Source: Cellulosimicrobium arenosum
Lineage (GTDB): Bacteria; Actinomycetota; Actinomycetes; Actinomycetales; Cellulomonadaceae
DNA: 64,000 bases
Direction of reading: 5' to 3'
Assembly (NCBI RefSeq): GCF_014837295.1
Contig: NZ_JACYHB010000012.1
Location: forward strand, 89,454 to 153,453
Part shown: in pieces, positions 18,138 to 32,223 of the stretch
Layout of the letters: every line of letters begins with the position of its first letter
How positions within the stretch are numbered: position 1 is the first letter of the stretch
Made by a program: the position numbers and the translations under genes
Notes under the pieces: model-generated
What the model was told of the DNA's origin: nothing
Databases searched by the model: none
What the model saw: the letters and a program-made list of their open reading frames with translations, nothing else

Positions 18138-19388
18138 GTGACCACCACTCCCGGTGCGGCGTACCTCGACCACGCCGCGACGACGCCCCTGTCGCCCGCC
18201 GCGTCCGCGGCGTTCGTCGAGGAGCTCTCGCGCACGGGCAACCCGTCCTCCCTGCACGCGGCGGGACGGGCTGCGCGCCGCACCGTCGAGGAGGCTCGTG
18301 AGTCCGTCGCGGCGTCGCTCGGCGCGCGGCCCAGCGAGGTCGTCTTCACCGCCGGCGGCACCGAGGCCGACAACCTGGCGATCAAGGGGCTCTTCTGGGG
18401 CCGACGGACGACCGACCCGCGCCGGCGGCGGATCGTGGTCTCCGCCGTCGAGCACCACGCCGTGCTGGACCCAGCGTTCTGGATGGCGGAGCACGCGGGT
18501 GCCGAGATCGTGCTCCTGCCCGTCGACGAGGTCGGCCGGGTCGACCTCGAGGCGTTGCGGACCGAGATCGCCCAGCACGCGGAGGAGATCGCGCTGATCT
18601 CCGTGATGTGGGCGAACAACGAGGTCGGCACGCTGCAGCCGGTGGAGGACGTCGTCCGGCTCGCTCGGCCCCACGGCATCCCCGTGCACTCCGACGCCGT
18701 CCAGGCCGTCGGGCAGGTTCCCGTCGACTTCGCCGCCAGCGGGCTCGACGCGATGACCGTCTCGGGCCACAAGCTCGGGGGGCCCGTGGGCGTCGGAGCG
18801 CTCGTCGCGCGCCGCGACGCTCCGCTCACCCCGGTGCTGCACGGCGGGGGGCAGGAGCGCGGGGTGCGGTCGGGCACGCTCGACACGCCCGCGATCCGCG
18901 CGTTCGGGGTCGCCGTCACCGAGGCCGTGGCCGACCGGGCAGGACGGGCCGGACGGTTCGCCGCGCTGCGCGACGAGCTCGTCGCCGGCGTGCAGCGCCT
19001 CGTGCCCGAGGCCGTCCTGTCCGGTCCCGTGCCCGGGCCGGGACGGCTGCCGGGCAACGCGCACTTCACGTTCCACGGTGCCGAGGGCGACTCGCTGCTC
19101 TACCTCCTCGACTCGGTGGGGGTGCAGGCCTCGACCGGGTCGGCGTGCCAGGCCGGCGTGCCGCAGCCCTCCCACGTCCTGCTCGCCATGGGGGTGGGCG
19201 AGACGGACGCGCGCGGCGCACTCCGGTTCTCCCTCGGGGCGACCTCGACGCCCGACGACGTCGCCCGTCTCCTCGACGTGCTCCCCGCCGTCGTGGGCCG
19301 GGCACAGGCGGCGGGACTCGCGTCGTCGGGCGGGCACGTGTCCGCGGGCGGCGTGCGGCGGACCGCGGCGGCCGGGGGTGCGGCATGA
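18138..19388 (+). CDS. iscS: Cysteine desulfurase (NifS/IscS-like)
   Basis: A 416-residue pyridoxal-phosphate enzyme that removes sulfur from cysteine as a persulfide. The N-terminus [15 protein letters not shown] is the class V aminotransferase opening. Lys212 in [10 protein letters not shown] should bind the cofactor and Cys337 in [17 protein letters not shown] is the persulfide cysteine. The stop overlaps the mnmA start (ATGA), so the likely main role is to supply sulfur for tRNA 2-thiouridine; iron-sulfur cluster assembly is also possible. The GTG start is backed by a leaderless -10 box. The symbol follows common usage for this locus and does not prove an Isc system. Confidence 0.92.
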   Translation: MTTTPGAAYLDHAATTPLSPAASAAFVEELSRTGNPSSLHAAGRAARRTVEEARESVAASLGARPSEVVFTAGGTEADNLAIKGLFWGRRTTDPRRRRIVVSAVEHHAVLDPAFWMAEHAGAEIVLLPVDEVGRVDLEALRTEIAQHAEEIALISVMWANNEVGTLQPVEDVVRLARPHGIPVHSDAVQAVGQVPVDFAASGLDAMTVSGHKLGGPVGVGALVARRDAPLTPVLHGGGQERGVRSGTLDTPAIRAFGVAVTEAVADRAGRAGRFAALRDELVAGVQRLVPEAVLSGPVPGPGRLPGNAHFTFHGAEGDSLLYLLDSVGVQASTGSACQAGVPQPSHVLLAMGVGETDARGALRFSLGATSTPDDVARLLDVLPAVVGRAQAAGLASSGGHVSAGGVRRTAAAGGAA

Positions 19389-20524
19389 GGGTCCTGGCCG
19401 CCATGTCCGGCGGGGTCGACTCGGCGGTCGCCGCGGCGCTCGCCGTGGACGCGGGCCACGACGTCGTCGGCGTGCACATGGCCCTGTCGCGCAACCGTGA
19501 CCAGTTCCGCACCGGTTCGCGCGGCTGCTGCTCGATCGAGGACGCGGGCGACGCGCGCCGCGCGGCGGACGTCCTCGGTATCCCGTACTACGTGTGGGAC
19601 CTGTCCGAGCGGTTCGAGGACACCGTCGTCGCGGACTTCCTCGCCGAGTACGAGGCGGGCCGCACGCCCAACCCGTGCGTGCGCTGCAACGAGCACATCA
19701 AGTTCGAGGCGCTGCTGGACAAGGCGACCGCCCTGGGGTTCGACGCCGTCGCGACCGGTCACTACGCGCGCGTCGTGACCGGCGCGGTCCCCGAGCTGCA
19801 CCGCTCGCCGAACGACGCGAAGGACCAGTCCTACGTCCTGGCGGTCATGGGCCCGGAGCGGCTCGCCCGGGCGATGTTCCCGCTCGGCGGGTTCGCGACC
19901 AAGGACGAGGTGCGCGCCGAGGCCGCGCGGCGCGGACTCTCGGTCTCCGCGAAGCCCGACTCGTACGACATCTGCTTCGTGGCCGACGGTGACACGCAGG
20001 GGTTCCTGCGCGAGCGGCTGGGCTCCCGACCGGGCGAGGTCGTCGACGCCGACGGACGAGTGCTCGGCGAGCACGAGGGCGCCTACGCCTACACCGTCGG
20101 CCAGCGCAAGGGGCTCGGGATCGACCGTCCCGCACCCGACGGGCGGCCCCGGTACGTCCTGGACGTCCAGCCGACCACGAACCGGGTGGTCGTCGGACCC
20201 GCCGAGCTGCTGAGCGTCGACCGGGTCGAGGCCGGTGGTGCGCTGTGGTTCGACGGCGTGCTCGAGGGTCCCGGCGCGCGTGCGCGCCCGGGCGAGGTGT
20301 TCGACGCCGAGGTGCAGGTCCGCGCCCACGGCGCGCCGGTCCCCGCGCGGGTCCGGGCCACGACGGCTGCGGCGGGGGGGAGCGCGATGGAGGTCGAGCT
20401 GACCGGCACGCCGCTGCGCGGCGTCGCGGCGGGCCAGTCGCTCGTCGTGTACGCGGGGACGCGCGTGCTCGGGCAGGGGACCGTGGACCGGGCCTACCGC
20501 GCGAGCGCCGGGGCGGTCTCGTGA
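19385..20524 (+). CDS. mnmA: tRNA-specific 2-thiouridylase
   Basis: A 379-residue enzyme that thiolates U34 of Lys, Glu and Gln tRNAs. The PP-loop is AAMSGGVDS (SGGVDS at residues 8-13). The two catalytic cysteines are Cys98 in [12 protein letters not shown] and Cys197 in [15 protein letters not shown] and KDQSYVL are further family marks. It overlaps the cysteine desulfurase stop by four bases, coupling sulfur donor to acceptor. The last 31 bases overlap the end of the convergent gene at 20494. Confidence 0.96.
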   Translation: MRVLAAMSGGVDSAVAAALAVDAGHDVVGVHMALSRNRDQFRTGSRGCCSIEDAGDARRAADVLGIPYYVWDLSERFEDTVVADFLAEYEAGRTPNPCVRCNEHIKFEALLDKATALGFDAVATGHYARVVTGAVPELHRSPNDAKDQSYVLAVMGPERLARAMFPLGGFATKDEVRAEAARRGLSVSAKPDSYDICFVADGDTQGFLRERLGSRPGEVVDADGRVLGEHEGAYAYTVGQRKGLGIDRPAPDGRPRYVLDVQPTTNRVVVGPAELLSVDRVEAGGALWFDGVLEGPGARARPGEVFDAEVQVRAHGAPVPARVRATTAAAGGSAMEVELTGTPLRGVAAGQSLVVYAGTRVLGQGTVDRAYRASAGAVS

Positions 20525-20940
20525 ACGAGCGCGCGCAGCAGCGCCGCCTCGTCGCGCACGCACCAGTGCTCCGCCTCGTGCCCGTCCGCGAACCGCAGCA
20601 TGTGCATCTCCCGCACGACGACGCGCCGACCCGTGGGCGGGACGCCGTGGAAGTAGCCGGTGTGCCGCGCGCTCGTCTCCAGGTGCAGCGCGACGACGTC
20701 GCCCTCCGCGACGGCGTGCAGCACCCGCACGCGCTGGTCCTCGAACGCGTCGCCGAAGACGTGCATCCGCGCCAGGAGGGTCGACGCGCCGTCGGCGCCC
20801 GGCCGGCAGTCGCTGCCGAACGCCCCGTCGTGGCTGACGAAGCCCGGGGCGAGGAACGCCGCGAGCGTCCCCGCGTGACCTCCCGGCAACGCCTGCGTGT
20901 GGACGGCGACCGCCGTCGCCTTGTTCTCTCTCGTTCCCAT
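20494..20940 (-). CDS. SnoaL-like polyketide-cyclase-fold / ester cyclase protein
   Basis: A 148-residue protein of the SnoaL-like NTF2 fold: [14 protein letters not shown] near the start, [19 protein letters not shown] in the middle and [17 protein letters not shown] late are typical. Members include ester cyclases and many proteins of unknown substrate. The ATG at 20940 has GAGGACGAC directly upstream; in-frame sequence continues to 21042 but lacks domain character. It converges on and overlaps mnmA by 31 bases. Confidence 0.82.
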   Translation of the reverse strand: MGTRENKATAVAVHTQALPGGHAGTLAAFLAPGFVSHDGAFGSDCRPGADGASTLLARMHVFGDAFEDQRVRVLHAVAEGDVVALHLETSARHTGYFHGVPPTGRRVVVREMHMLRFADGHEAEHWCVRDEAALLRALVHETAPALAR

Positions 20941-21089
20941 GTCGTCCTCGTCCGTGAGCGCCGGGCACCCCACCAGACCCCCTCGTGCCACCAGGAGAGA
21001 GGGCACCGGACCAGGGTTCGTGACGACCGAGCGGGTCGACACCTGGACGCCGGCGCCCCGGCGCCCCTCGCACGGGACGGGGCCGGGCG

Positions 21090-22133
21090 ATGACCGCCGT
21101 CAGCGGGCGCGGCCCGTGGCCCGGGACCGCGGGCGTCCTGGACGCCCAGCTCACCGTGCTCGGCGACCTCGCGGAGCTGCCCACGGGCGTCGACGCGGTG
21201 CCCTTCCTGGTGCAGCTGGCCGGTCGTGGGCCGGGGGCCGACCCCGTGGGCCGCACGGCCGCGACGATGTCCGGGCCGCCGGTGGAGCTGGGGGTGCACG
21301 GCTGGAAGATCGCCGACCACGCGGGCGCCGACCTGCGCCGTGCCCGCGCGCTGCTGCACGAGGACCTCGAGTCACTGGCCGTCGCCGGTCTCGGGTACAC
21401 CGGACCGCTGGCCGTGAGCGTGCTCGGTCCGTGGACGCTCGCCGCCGAGCTCTACCTCGCGCGCGGCGACCGGGTGCTGTCCGACCGCGGCGCGGTGCGC
21501 GACCTGGTGGCGGCGCTCGCGGACGCCGTCGCCGAGCACGTCGCCGAGGTCCGCCGCAGGGTCGGGGGTGCGGACGTCGTCGTGCAGCTCGACGAGCCGC
21601 TGCTCGCCCAGGTCGGTGCGGGCGTGCTGCCCACGTTCTCCGGCTACTCGCGGCTGCGCGCGGTCGCAGGGCCGGACCTGGTGGAAGGGCTGCAGACCGT
21701 GCTCGACGCGGCTCGTGCCGCCGACGCGCGCAGCGTCGTCCACGTCGGGTCGTCGCGGGGCGCGGTCGAGCCGGTCGTCGGCGCGGGTGCCGACGCCGTC
21801 GGGCTGGATCTCGGGACGTGGGACGAGGCGACCTGGGAGACGATCGCGCGTGCCGTCGAGCGGGGTGCGCGGCTCTGGGCGGGACTGCCGCCCGCGCGCG
21901 TGTCGCAGTGCGCCGGTCCGGCCCTGGGCGAGCTCGCGGACCTCGTGAGCGTCGGGTGGCGACGCGTCGGGCTGCCCGCCGGGCGGCTCGACGAGGTCAC
22001 GGTCGTCGGGGCGTCGAGCCGTGGCCGGCGGGGTCCGGGCGGGGGCGTGGCCGGGACCCCGGACGCGCACCGCGCCCTGCTCGCCAACCTGGGCCGGGTC
22101 GCCGCGGTCCTGGCGGAGCGGGCGCACGCCTGA
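21090..22133 (+). CDS. MetE-like (UROD/MetE superfamily) protein, zinc ligands not evident
   Basis: A 347-residue protein matching the actinobacterial 'methionine synthase' that lies near ligA in other genera (the Rv3015c type). Segments GPLAVSVLGPWTLAAELYL and VVVQLDEPLLAQVGAG fit the C-terminal barrel of cobalamin-independent methionine synthase. The N-terminal half of MetE is missing, and the usual His-X-Cys and Asp-Cys-Gly zinc sites are not recognisable: the matching strand reads SVVHVGSSRG. True methionine synthase activity is therefore doubtful. The start at 21090 is reasonable, but no strong ribosome site is seen. The gap 20941-21089 shows nothing else clear. Confidence 0.8.
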   Translation: MTAVSGRGPWPGTAGVLDAQLTVLGDLAELPTGVDAVPFLVQLAGRGPGADPVGRTAATMSGPPVELGVHGWKIADHAGADLRRARALLHEDLESLAVAGLGYTGPLAVSVLGPWTLAAELYLARGDRVLSDRGAVRDLVAALADAVAEHVAEVRRRVGGADVVVQLDEPLLAQVGAGVLPTFSGYSRLRAVAGPDLVEGLQTVLDAARAADARSVVHVGSSRGAVEPVVGAGADAVGLDLGTWDEATWETIARAVERGARLWAGLPPARVSQCAGPALGELADLVSVGWRRVGLPAGRLDEVTVVGASSRGRRGPGGGVAGTPDAHRALLANLGRVAAVLAERAHA

Positions 22134-22238
22134 CCCGGCGTGTCGGGCGGATATCGGCGCGATGACGGTCGTGTGACGGACCTCGACCGGTGCGTGGCCG
22201 GCTCGGCGTGGTCGTCGTCGGCACCCGCCGAGGGTGCG

Positions 22239-22244
22239 TAGGCT
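22239..22244 (+). promoter_or_regulatory. -10 box (TAGGCT) for the phosphoglucomutase-GH65 operon
   Basis: TAGGCT lies about 90 bases before the ATG at 22333, leaving a leader of roughly 80 bases with GAAGGAG as ribosome site. This leader can form short GC-rich stems, but no riboswitch was recognised. Confidence 0.3.
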
Positions 22245-22332
22245 TGGTCCTCGACGAGCAGCTCCGGTCGGCCCTGCGACCGGTCCCGCGACCTGTGCTG
22301 CTGCCGGAGACCGACGACACCGAAGGAGCTCG

Positions 22333-23079
22333 ATGCCCGCCCTGCGAGCCGTGCTGTTCGACCTGGACGGCGTGCTGACCCCCACCGCGGAGCTGCACAT
22401 GCGTGCCTGGGAGCGGCTGTTCGCGCCCTTCTGCGCGGTGCGCGGACTGACGCCCTACTCGGGCGCGGACTACTTCGCCCACATCGACGGCAAGCCGCGC
22501 TACGACGGCGTCGCGACGTTCCTGGCCTCACGCGGCGTCGAGCTGGCGTGGGGCGACGCGGCCGACGAGCCCGGCGAGGGCACGGTCTGCGCGCTCGGCA
22601 ACCGCAAGGACGTCATCGTCAACGCCATGTTCACCGAGGAGGGCATCGCGCCCTACCCCGGGTCCGTGCGGTTCCTGGACGACGTGACCGCGGCGGGCGC
22701 CGAGGTCGCCGTCGTGTCGTCGTCGCGCAACACGCCGACGGTGCTGGCCGCTGCCGGGCTGGCCGACCGGTTCGCGGTCGTCGTCGACGGCAACGTCGCT
22801 GCCCGAGAGGGTCTGGCGGGCAAGCCGGATCCCGCCACCTACCTGCGTGCGGCCGAGCTCGTCGGCGTGCCGGCCGCGCGGTGCGTCGTCGTCGAGGACG
22901 CGCTCTCGGGCGTGCAGGCGGGCAGCGCCGGTGCGTTCGGCCTCGTCCTGGGCGTGGACCGCGGCGTGGGCGCGGACGCCCTGCGCGAGCACGGCGCCGA
23001 CGTCGTGGTCGCCGACCTCGCCGAGCTCCGGGCCGACGTGCTCGACCGCCCGGCGCGCGTGACGGGGGCGGACGCGTGA
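22333..23079 (+). CDS. Beta-phosphoglucomutase-type HAD hydrolase
   Basis: A 248-residue HAD-superfamily protein. The nucleophile motif is VLFDLDGVLT (Asp10, Asp12), followed by VVSSSRNTP and a late GKPDP...VVVEDALSGVQAG motif typical of beta-phosphoglucomutases, which convert beta-glucose 1-phosphate to glucose 6-phosphate. GGAG lies just before the ATG at 22333. The stop overlaps the GTG of the GH65 gene (GTGA). That pairing supports the assignment: GH65 phosphorylases release beta-glucose 1-phosphate, which this enzyme would use. Confidence 0.88.
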   Translation: MPALRAVLFDLDGVLTPTAELHMRAWERLFAPFCAVRGLTPYSGADYFAHIDGKPRYDGVATFLASRGVELAWGDAADEPGEGTVCALGNRKDVIVNAMFTEEGIAPYPGSVRFLDDVTAAGAEVAVVSSSRNTPTVLAAAGLADRFAVVVDGNVAAREGLAGKPDPATYLRAAELVGVPAARCVVVEDALSGVQAGSAGAFGLVLGVDRGVGADALREHGADVVVADLAELRADVLDRPARVTGADA

Positions 23080-25553
23080 GCCACCGCACCCGGGACGAGC
23101 GCCGCACCGTCGACCGGCTGCGCTTCCCGGCCGAGCCGTGGCGGCTCGTCGAGTCGCGCTTCTCCGACGAGGACCTCGGGGTCACCGAGACGTTGTTCGC
23201 CGTCGCCAACGGCTACCTCGGCATGCGCGGCAACGTCGAGGAGGGTCGCGAGTCCCACACGCACGGCACGTTCGTCAACGGTTTCCACGAGACGTGGCCG
23301 ATCCACCACGCGGAGGAGGCGTACGGCTTCGCGCGCGTCGGCCAGACGATCGTCAACGTCCCTGACGCCAAGGTGATCCGTCTCTACGTCGACGACGAAC
23401 CGCTCCTGCTCCCCGTCGCGGACCTCGACGAGTACGAGCGCGCGCTCGACATGCGCGACGGCGTGCTGCGTCGTGAGCTGCTCTGGCAGACGCCGTCGGG
23501 CAAGCGGGTCCGGGTGCGTTCGGAGCGCATGGTCTCGTTCGTCGAGCGGCACCTCGCGATCATGACGTTCGAGGTGACCCTCCTCGACGAGGGCGCACCC
23601 GTCGCGATCTCGTCCCAGATCCTCAACCGGCAGGACGGCGAGGACGAGTACCACGTGCGCGCGGCGTCGCTGGGCGAGGGGTTCGACCCGCGCAAGACGA
23701 CCGAGTTCGCCGGCCGGGTGCTCGACCCGCAGACCCACTGGGGCGACGACGAGCGGCTCGTCCTGACGTACCGGGCGGTGAACTCGGGCATGACGCTCGC
23801 CGTGGCGGCGGACGACCTGCTGGAGACCGAGAACGAGTGGGGGGTGCGCACGCAGGTCGACGACGACCTCGCCAAGCACGTGTTCCGCGTCGACGCGCAG
23901 CCGGGCAAGCCGATCCGGCTGACCAAGGTCGTGACCTACCACACGTCGCGCGGCGTGCCGTGCCGTGAGCTCGTGGACCGCTGCCGGCGCACGCTCGACC
24001 GTGTCCGGGAGAACGGGACGGTCGTCGAGCGCGAGCGGCAGCGGGCATGGCTCGACGACTTCTGGGCGCGGTCGGACGTCGAGGTCGTGGGCCGCCCGGA
24101 GATCCAGCAGGCGGTGCGCTGGAACATCTTCCAGCTCGCCCAGGCGACGGCACGGGCGGAGGGCAGCGGCGTCCCCGCGAAGGGGCTGACGGGGTCCGGG
24201 TACAGCGGGCACTACTTCTGGGACATGGAGATCTACGTCCTGCCGTTCCTGACGTACACGAACCCGCGCTACGCGCGCAACGCGCTGCGGTTCCGCTACC
24301 AGATGCTCGACGCCGCCCGGCGCCGCGCGCACGACCTCTCCGCCCAGGGCGCGCTGTTCCCGTGGCGCACCATCAACGGCGAGGAGGCGTCCGCCTACTA
24401 CGCGGCGGGCACGGCGCAGTTCCACATCGACGCCGACATCGCCTTCGCGCTCGTGCAGTACGCGCGGGCCACGGGTGACGTCGACTTCATGCGGACGGAG
24501 GGCGTGGACGTCCTCGTCGAGACGGCGCGGATGTGGGAGGACCTGGGGTTCTGGCGCGCGAACGGCAACGACAGCTTCCACATCCACGGCGTCACCGGGC
24601 CGGACGAGTACACGACCGTCGTGGACGACAACCTGTTCACGAACGTCATGGCGCGCTTCAACCTGCGGGCCGCGGTGTTCGTCGTCGAGTCGATGCGCGA
24701 GGACTTCCCCGCTGACTACGACCGGATGGTCGAGCGGCTGAACCTGCGGTCGACCGAGGTCCAGGAGTGGACGCGCGCCGCGGACCACATGTGGATCCCC
24801 TACGCCGAGCACATCGGCATCCACCCCCAGGACTCGCACTTCCTCGAGCACGAGATCTGGGACCTCGCGAACACGCCGTCCACCAAGCGACCGCTCCTGC
24901 TGCACTACCACCCGCTCGTCATCTACCGCTACCAGGTGATCAAGCAGGCGGACGTCGTGCTCGCGCTCTTCCTCCAGGGCCAGCACTTCACGGCGGAGGA
25001 GAAGCTGGCGGACTTCGAGTACTACGACCCCCTGACGACGGGTGACTCGACGCTGTCTGCCGTCGTGCAGTCGATCGTCGCCTCCGAGGTCGGGTACCAG
25101 GAGCTCGCGCTCGACTACTTCGAGTCCTCGCTCTACGTCGACCTCGCGAACCTGCACGACAACGCGTCCGACGGCGTGCACGTGGCGTCCGCGGGCGGGA
25201 CGTGGACGGCCCTCGTGGCGGGCTTCGGCGGGATGCGCGACCACGACGGTCACCTCGTGTTCGACCCGCGGCTCCCGCTGGGCTGGGATGCCCTGACCTT
25301 CCGTCTCACGTGGCACGGGACGCGGCTGCGCGTGACGGTCCGGCGCGACGAGCTCGAGCTCGCGGTCGAGGAGGGGGACGGCACCCAGGTCTCGGTACGC
25401 GGCGAGCACGTTTCGGTCCGGCCGGGGGAGCCCACGCTGGTCCCCCTCGACGGGCAGGGCCCGGTGCGTTCGGGTCGTCCGGGACTGCGCGCGCTCTCCG
25501 GCAACCGGCGTGAGGACGGGACCCTGATCCTGGCCACGGTGCCCAAGTCCTGA
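23076..25553 (+). CDS. GH65 disaccharide phosphorylase (maltose/trehalose/kojibiose type)
   Basis: An 825-residue inverting phosphorylase. The N-terminal domain has ETLFAVANGYLGMRGN and the (alpha/alpha)6 barrel has SGHYFWDMEIYVLPFL and EEASAYYAAGTAQFHIDADI. The general acid is Glu511 in HGVTGPDEYTTV, and KQADVVLALFLQ is part of the family core. It would cleave an alpha-linked glucose disaccharide with phosphate to beta-glucose 1-phosphate and glucose. Maltose or trehalose would connect with TreS, but specificity cannot be read reliably from the sequence. The GTG overlaps the upstream mutase stop. There is no signal peptide. Confidence 0.92.
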   Translation: MSHRTRDERRTVDRLRFPAEPWRLVESRFSDEDLGVTETLFAVANGYLGMRGNVEEGRESHTHGTFVNGFHETWPIHHAEEAYGFARVGQTIVNVPDAKVIRLYVDDEPLLLPVADLDEYERALDMRDGVLRRELLWQTPSGKRVRVRSERMVSFVERHLAIMTFEVTLLDEGAPVAISSQILNRQDGEDEYHVRAASLGEGFDPRKTTEFAGRVLDPQTHWGDDERLVLTYRAVNSGMTLAVAADDLLETENEWGVRTQVDDDLAKHVFRVDAQPGKPIRLTKVVTYHTSRGVPCRELVDRCRRTLDRVRENGTVVERERQRAWLDDFWARSDVEVVGRPEIQQAVRWNIFQLAQATARAEGSGVPAKGLTGSGYSGHYFWDMEIYVLPFLTYTNPRYARNALRFRYQMLDAARRRAHDLSAQGALFPWRTINGEEASAYYAAGTAQFHIDADIAFALVQYARATGDVDFMRTEGVDVLVETARMWEDLGFWRANGNDSFHIHGVTGPDEYTTVVDDNLFTNVMARFNLRAAVFVVESMREDFPADYDRMVERLNLRSTEVQEWTRAADHMWIPYAEHIGIHPQDSHFLEHEIWDLANTPSTKRPLLLHYHPLVIYRYQVIKQADVVLALFLQGQHFTAEEKLADFEYYDPLTTGDSTLSAVVQSIVASEVGYQELALDYFESSLYVDLANLHDNASDGVHVASAGGTWTALVAGFGGMRDHDGHLVFDPRLPLGWDALTFRLTWHGTRLRVTVRRDELELAVEEGDGTQVSVRGEHVSVRPGEPTLVPLDGQGPVRSGRPGLRALSGNRREDGTLILATVPKS

Positions 25554-30314
<4,761 letters not shown>

Positions 30315-30335
30315 GAACGGCGGACGGCGGGCGCC

Positions 30336-30341
30336 TACGAT
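30336..30341 (+). promoter_or_regulatory. -10 box (TACGAT) of the MetE-like gene at 30348
   Basis: TACGAT lies six bases before the ATG at 30348, a leaderless arrangement just after ligA. Confidence 0.45.
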
Positions 30342-30347
30342 GCGTAG

Positions 30348-31460
30348 ATGCCTGCATCGACCCCCGCCGTGCCGCGTCTGCGTGGCGCTCACCTCGTCGG
30401 CTCCGTGAACCTGCCCACCGCCCGCGAGACGTTGCAGACCGTCGGGAACCACCTCGGCGAGCACCTGCGGCGCATCCCCGACGGTGAGGTCGGCGAGCGC
30501 TTCCACTGGGTCCTGTTCCAGGGAGAGCGCTTCTCCGCGGTGGACGGGCTCTCCAGGGTCCCGGGCGACCCGTTCCTCGTCGCGGGCTTCGACGTGCGGC
30601 CGCACGTCGTGGACGGCGAGGTGTCGCCGACGGAGCTGCGCTTCGGCCCGCTCGGCTACGCGGAGGCGGCCGCGACGTCGTACGCGAGCTTCGTGGCGCT
30701 GCGCGAGGAGGGCGTCATCCCGGACGGGACCCGGTTCCAGGTCTGCCTGCCGTCGCCGCTCGCGGCGGTGACGACGTTCGTCGCCCCGCAGGACCGCGCC
30801 GCCGTCCACCCGGCGTACGAGGCCGCGCTCGTGCGCGAGATCGACGCGATCGTCGCGTCGGTCCCCGCGCAGGACCTGGCGATCCAGGTCGACCTCGCCA
30901 CCGAGTTCGCCGTCGTCGAGGGGGCCGAACTCGGTGGGGGAGCGGCCCGGGCCTGGTTCGACCGCGGCGCCGGTGGCGACGAGGAGGTCGTGGAGGGCTG
31001 CGCCCGGCGTGCGGCCGTGGTGGCGGGCGCCGTCCCGGACGGGGTCGAGCTCGGGTTCCACCTCTGCTACGGCGACGTGGCCGAGAAGCACTTCGTCGAA
31101 CCTGCGGACGCGGCCAACCTCGTGCGGATGGCGAACGCGCTCGTGCGGCACGTGGACCGCCCCGTCTCGTGGTTCCACCTGCCCGTACCGATCGAGCGCG
31201 ACGACCCGGGCTTCCTGGCGCCGCTCGCAGGCCTCGAGATCGACGACGCGACCGAGCTCTACCTCGGCGTCGTGCACCACGAGGACGGCGTCGAGGGGGC
31301 GGTGCGCCGCCTCGCGGCGGCGGTCCCGGTCCTGGGCGACCGCACCGTCGGGGTCGCGACCGAGTGCGGGTTCGGCCGCGGGCCGAGCGAGCGGACGGCC
31401 GCGTTGCTCGACCTGCACGGCGCGGTGCTCGCCGCAGGTGCCGGCGAGGCGATGGGCTAG
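30348..31460 (+). CDS. UROD/MetE-superfamily protein with zinc-ligand-like motifs
   Basis: A 370-residue single-domain barrel protein of the uroporphyrinogen decarboxylase/MetE superfamily. It contains LGFHLCYGD and VATECGFGRG, which resemble the His-X-Cys and Cys-Gly zinc-binding elements of cobalamin-independent methionine synthase, and PDGEVGERFHW near the start. Its reaction is unknown; a thiol methyl transfer is possible. The leaderless -10 box fixes the ATG at 30348. It ends 19 bases before the stop of the convergent ThuA-like gene and is the last housekeeping-type gene before the sugar modules. Confidence 0.8.
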   Translation: MPASTPAVPRLRGAHLVGSVNLPTARETLQTVGNHLGEHLRRIPDGEVGERFHWVLFQGERFSAVDGLSRVPGDPFLVAGFDVRPHVVDGEVSPTELRFGPLGYAEAAATSYASFVALREEGVIPDGTRFQVCLPSPLAAVTTFVAPQDRAAVHPAYEAALVREIDAIVASVPAQDLAIQVDLATEFAVVEGAELGGGAARAWFDRGAGGDEEVVEGCARRAAVVAGAVPDGVELGFHLCYGDVAEKHFVEPADAANLVRMANALVRHVDRPVSWFHLPVPIERDDPGFLAPLAGLEIDDATELYLGVVHHEDGVEGAVRRLAAAVPVLGDRTVGVATECGFGRGPSERTAALLDLHGAVLAAGAGEAMG

Positions 31461-31479
31461 CCGAGCGGTCCGCGGACGG

Positions 31480-32145
31480 CTACCGGGCCGCCCACAGGAG
31501 CCCGCGCTCGACGATCGTGCGGACCGAAGGGTTCTCGAGGTCGGCGAGCTGGTGGCCGGTGGTGCTGACGAAGACCTTGCCTGCTCCCCAGCGGCGCGTC
31601 CACACCGCCGGCACCACGACGGGCTCGAGCCACGGATCGCCCTCCTGCGGCTCGATGGCGGTCGTGGCCAGGACGTCGCTGTAGGAGTCGGTCAGCACCC
31701 AGTACTGCTCCGAGCGCAGCGTGATCGGCCCGAGCCCGGCCACGATCGGGTGGTCGGCACGCTCCGGGACGACCTCTACGGTGTGGTCGACGAGGTCGTG
31801 CGCGTGCGCGGCGAACTGGCCGCCGACCATCTGCAGGTAGTCCGTCGCGAGCCGGAACGAGTCCACGACGCCGCCGTGCCAGCCGGCGAAGCCGGTGCCG
31901 TTGGCGACCGCGGTACGTAGCCCCCGGATCTCGTCCGGCAGGATCTCGCCCATCGTCCAGCACTGGACCACGAGGTCGATGCCCGCCATGAACGACGTGT
32001 CCGCATACGACTCGAGCGAGCCGTCGAGCGTCACGTCGAACCCGGACGACTCCAGGAACGGCACGAACAGTTCCGCGGCCTCGTCGGGTGCGTGCCCGGG
32101 CCAACCGCCCCGGACGACGAGAGCTCGCCGGTCCTGCTCGGTCAT
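31480..32145 (-). CDS. ThuA-like protein (trehalose-utilisation family), cytosolic
   Basis: A 221-residue stand-alone ThuA domain with a glutamine-amidotransferase-like fold. ALVVRGGWPGHAPDEAAELF opens the domain; VVQCWTMGEIL, GTGFAGWHGG and VFVSTTGHQ are family segments. ThuA proteins act in disaccharide (keto-sugar) catabolism, but their exact chemistry is not settled. AAGGAGGATCT before the ATG is a near-ideal ribosome site, the strongest in this cluster. It lies 78 bases downstream of the ROK regulator on the same strand. Two giant secreted proteins in this window carry related ThuA domains. Confidence 0.9.
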   Translation of the reverse strand: MTEQDRRALVVRGGWPGHAPDEAAELFVPFLESSGFDVTLDGSLESYADTSFMAGIDLVVQCWTMGEILPDEIRGLRTAVANGTGFAGWHGGVVDSFRLATDYLQMVGGQFAAHAHDLVDHTVEVVPERADHPIVAGLGPITLRSEQYWVLTDSYSDVLATTAIEPQEGDPWLEPVVVPAVWTRRWGAGKVFVSTTGHQLADLENPSVRTIVERGLLWAAR

Positions 32146-32223
32146 AGATCCTCCTTGTGCTCCGTCACACGCTTCATCTCACGCACGTCGCCCGCTGTGC
32201 GGCAACGGGTACGAGGCTAGCCC

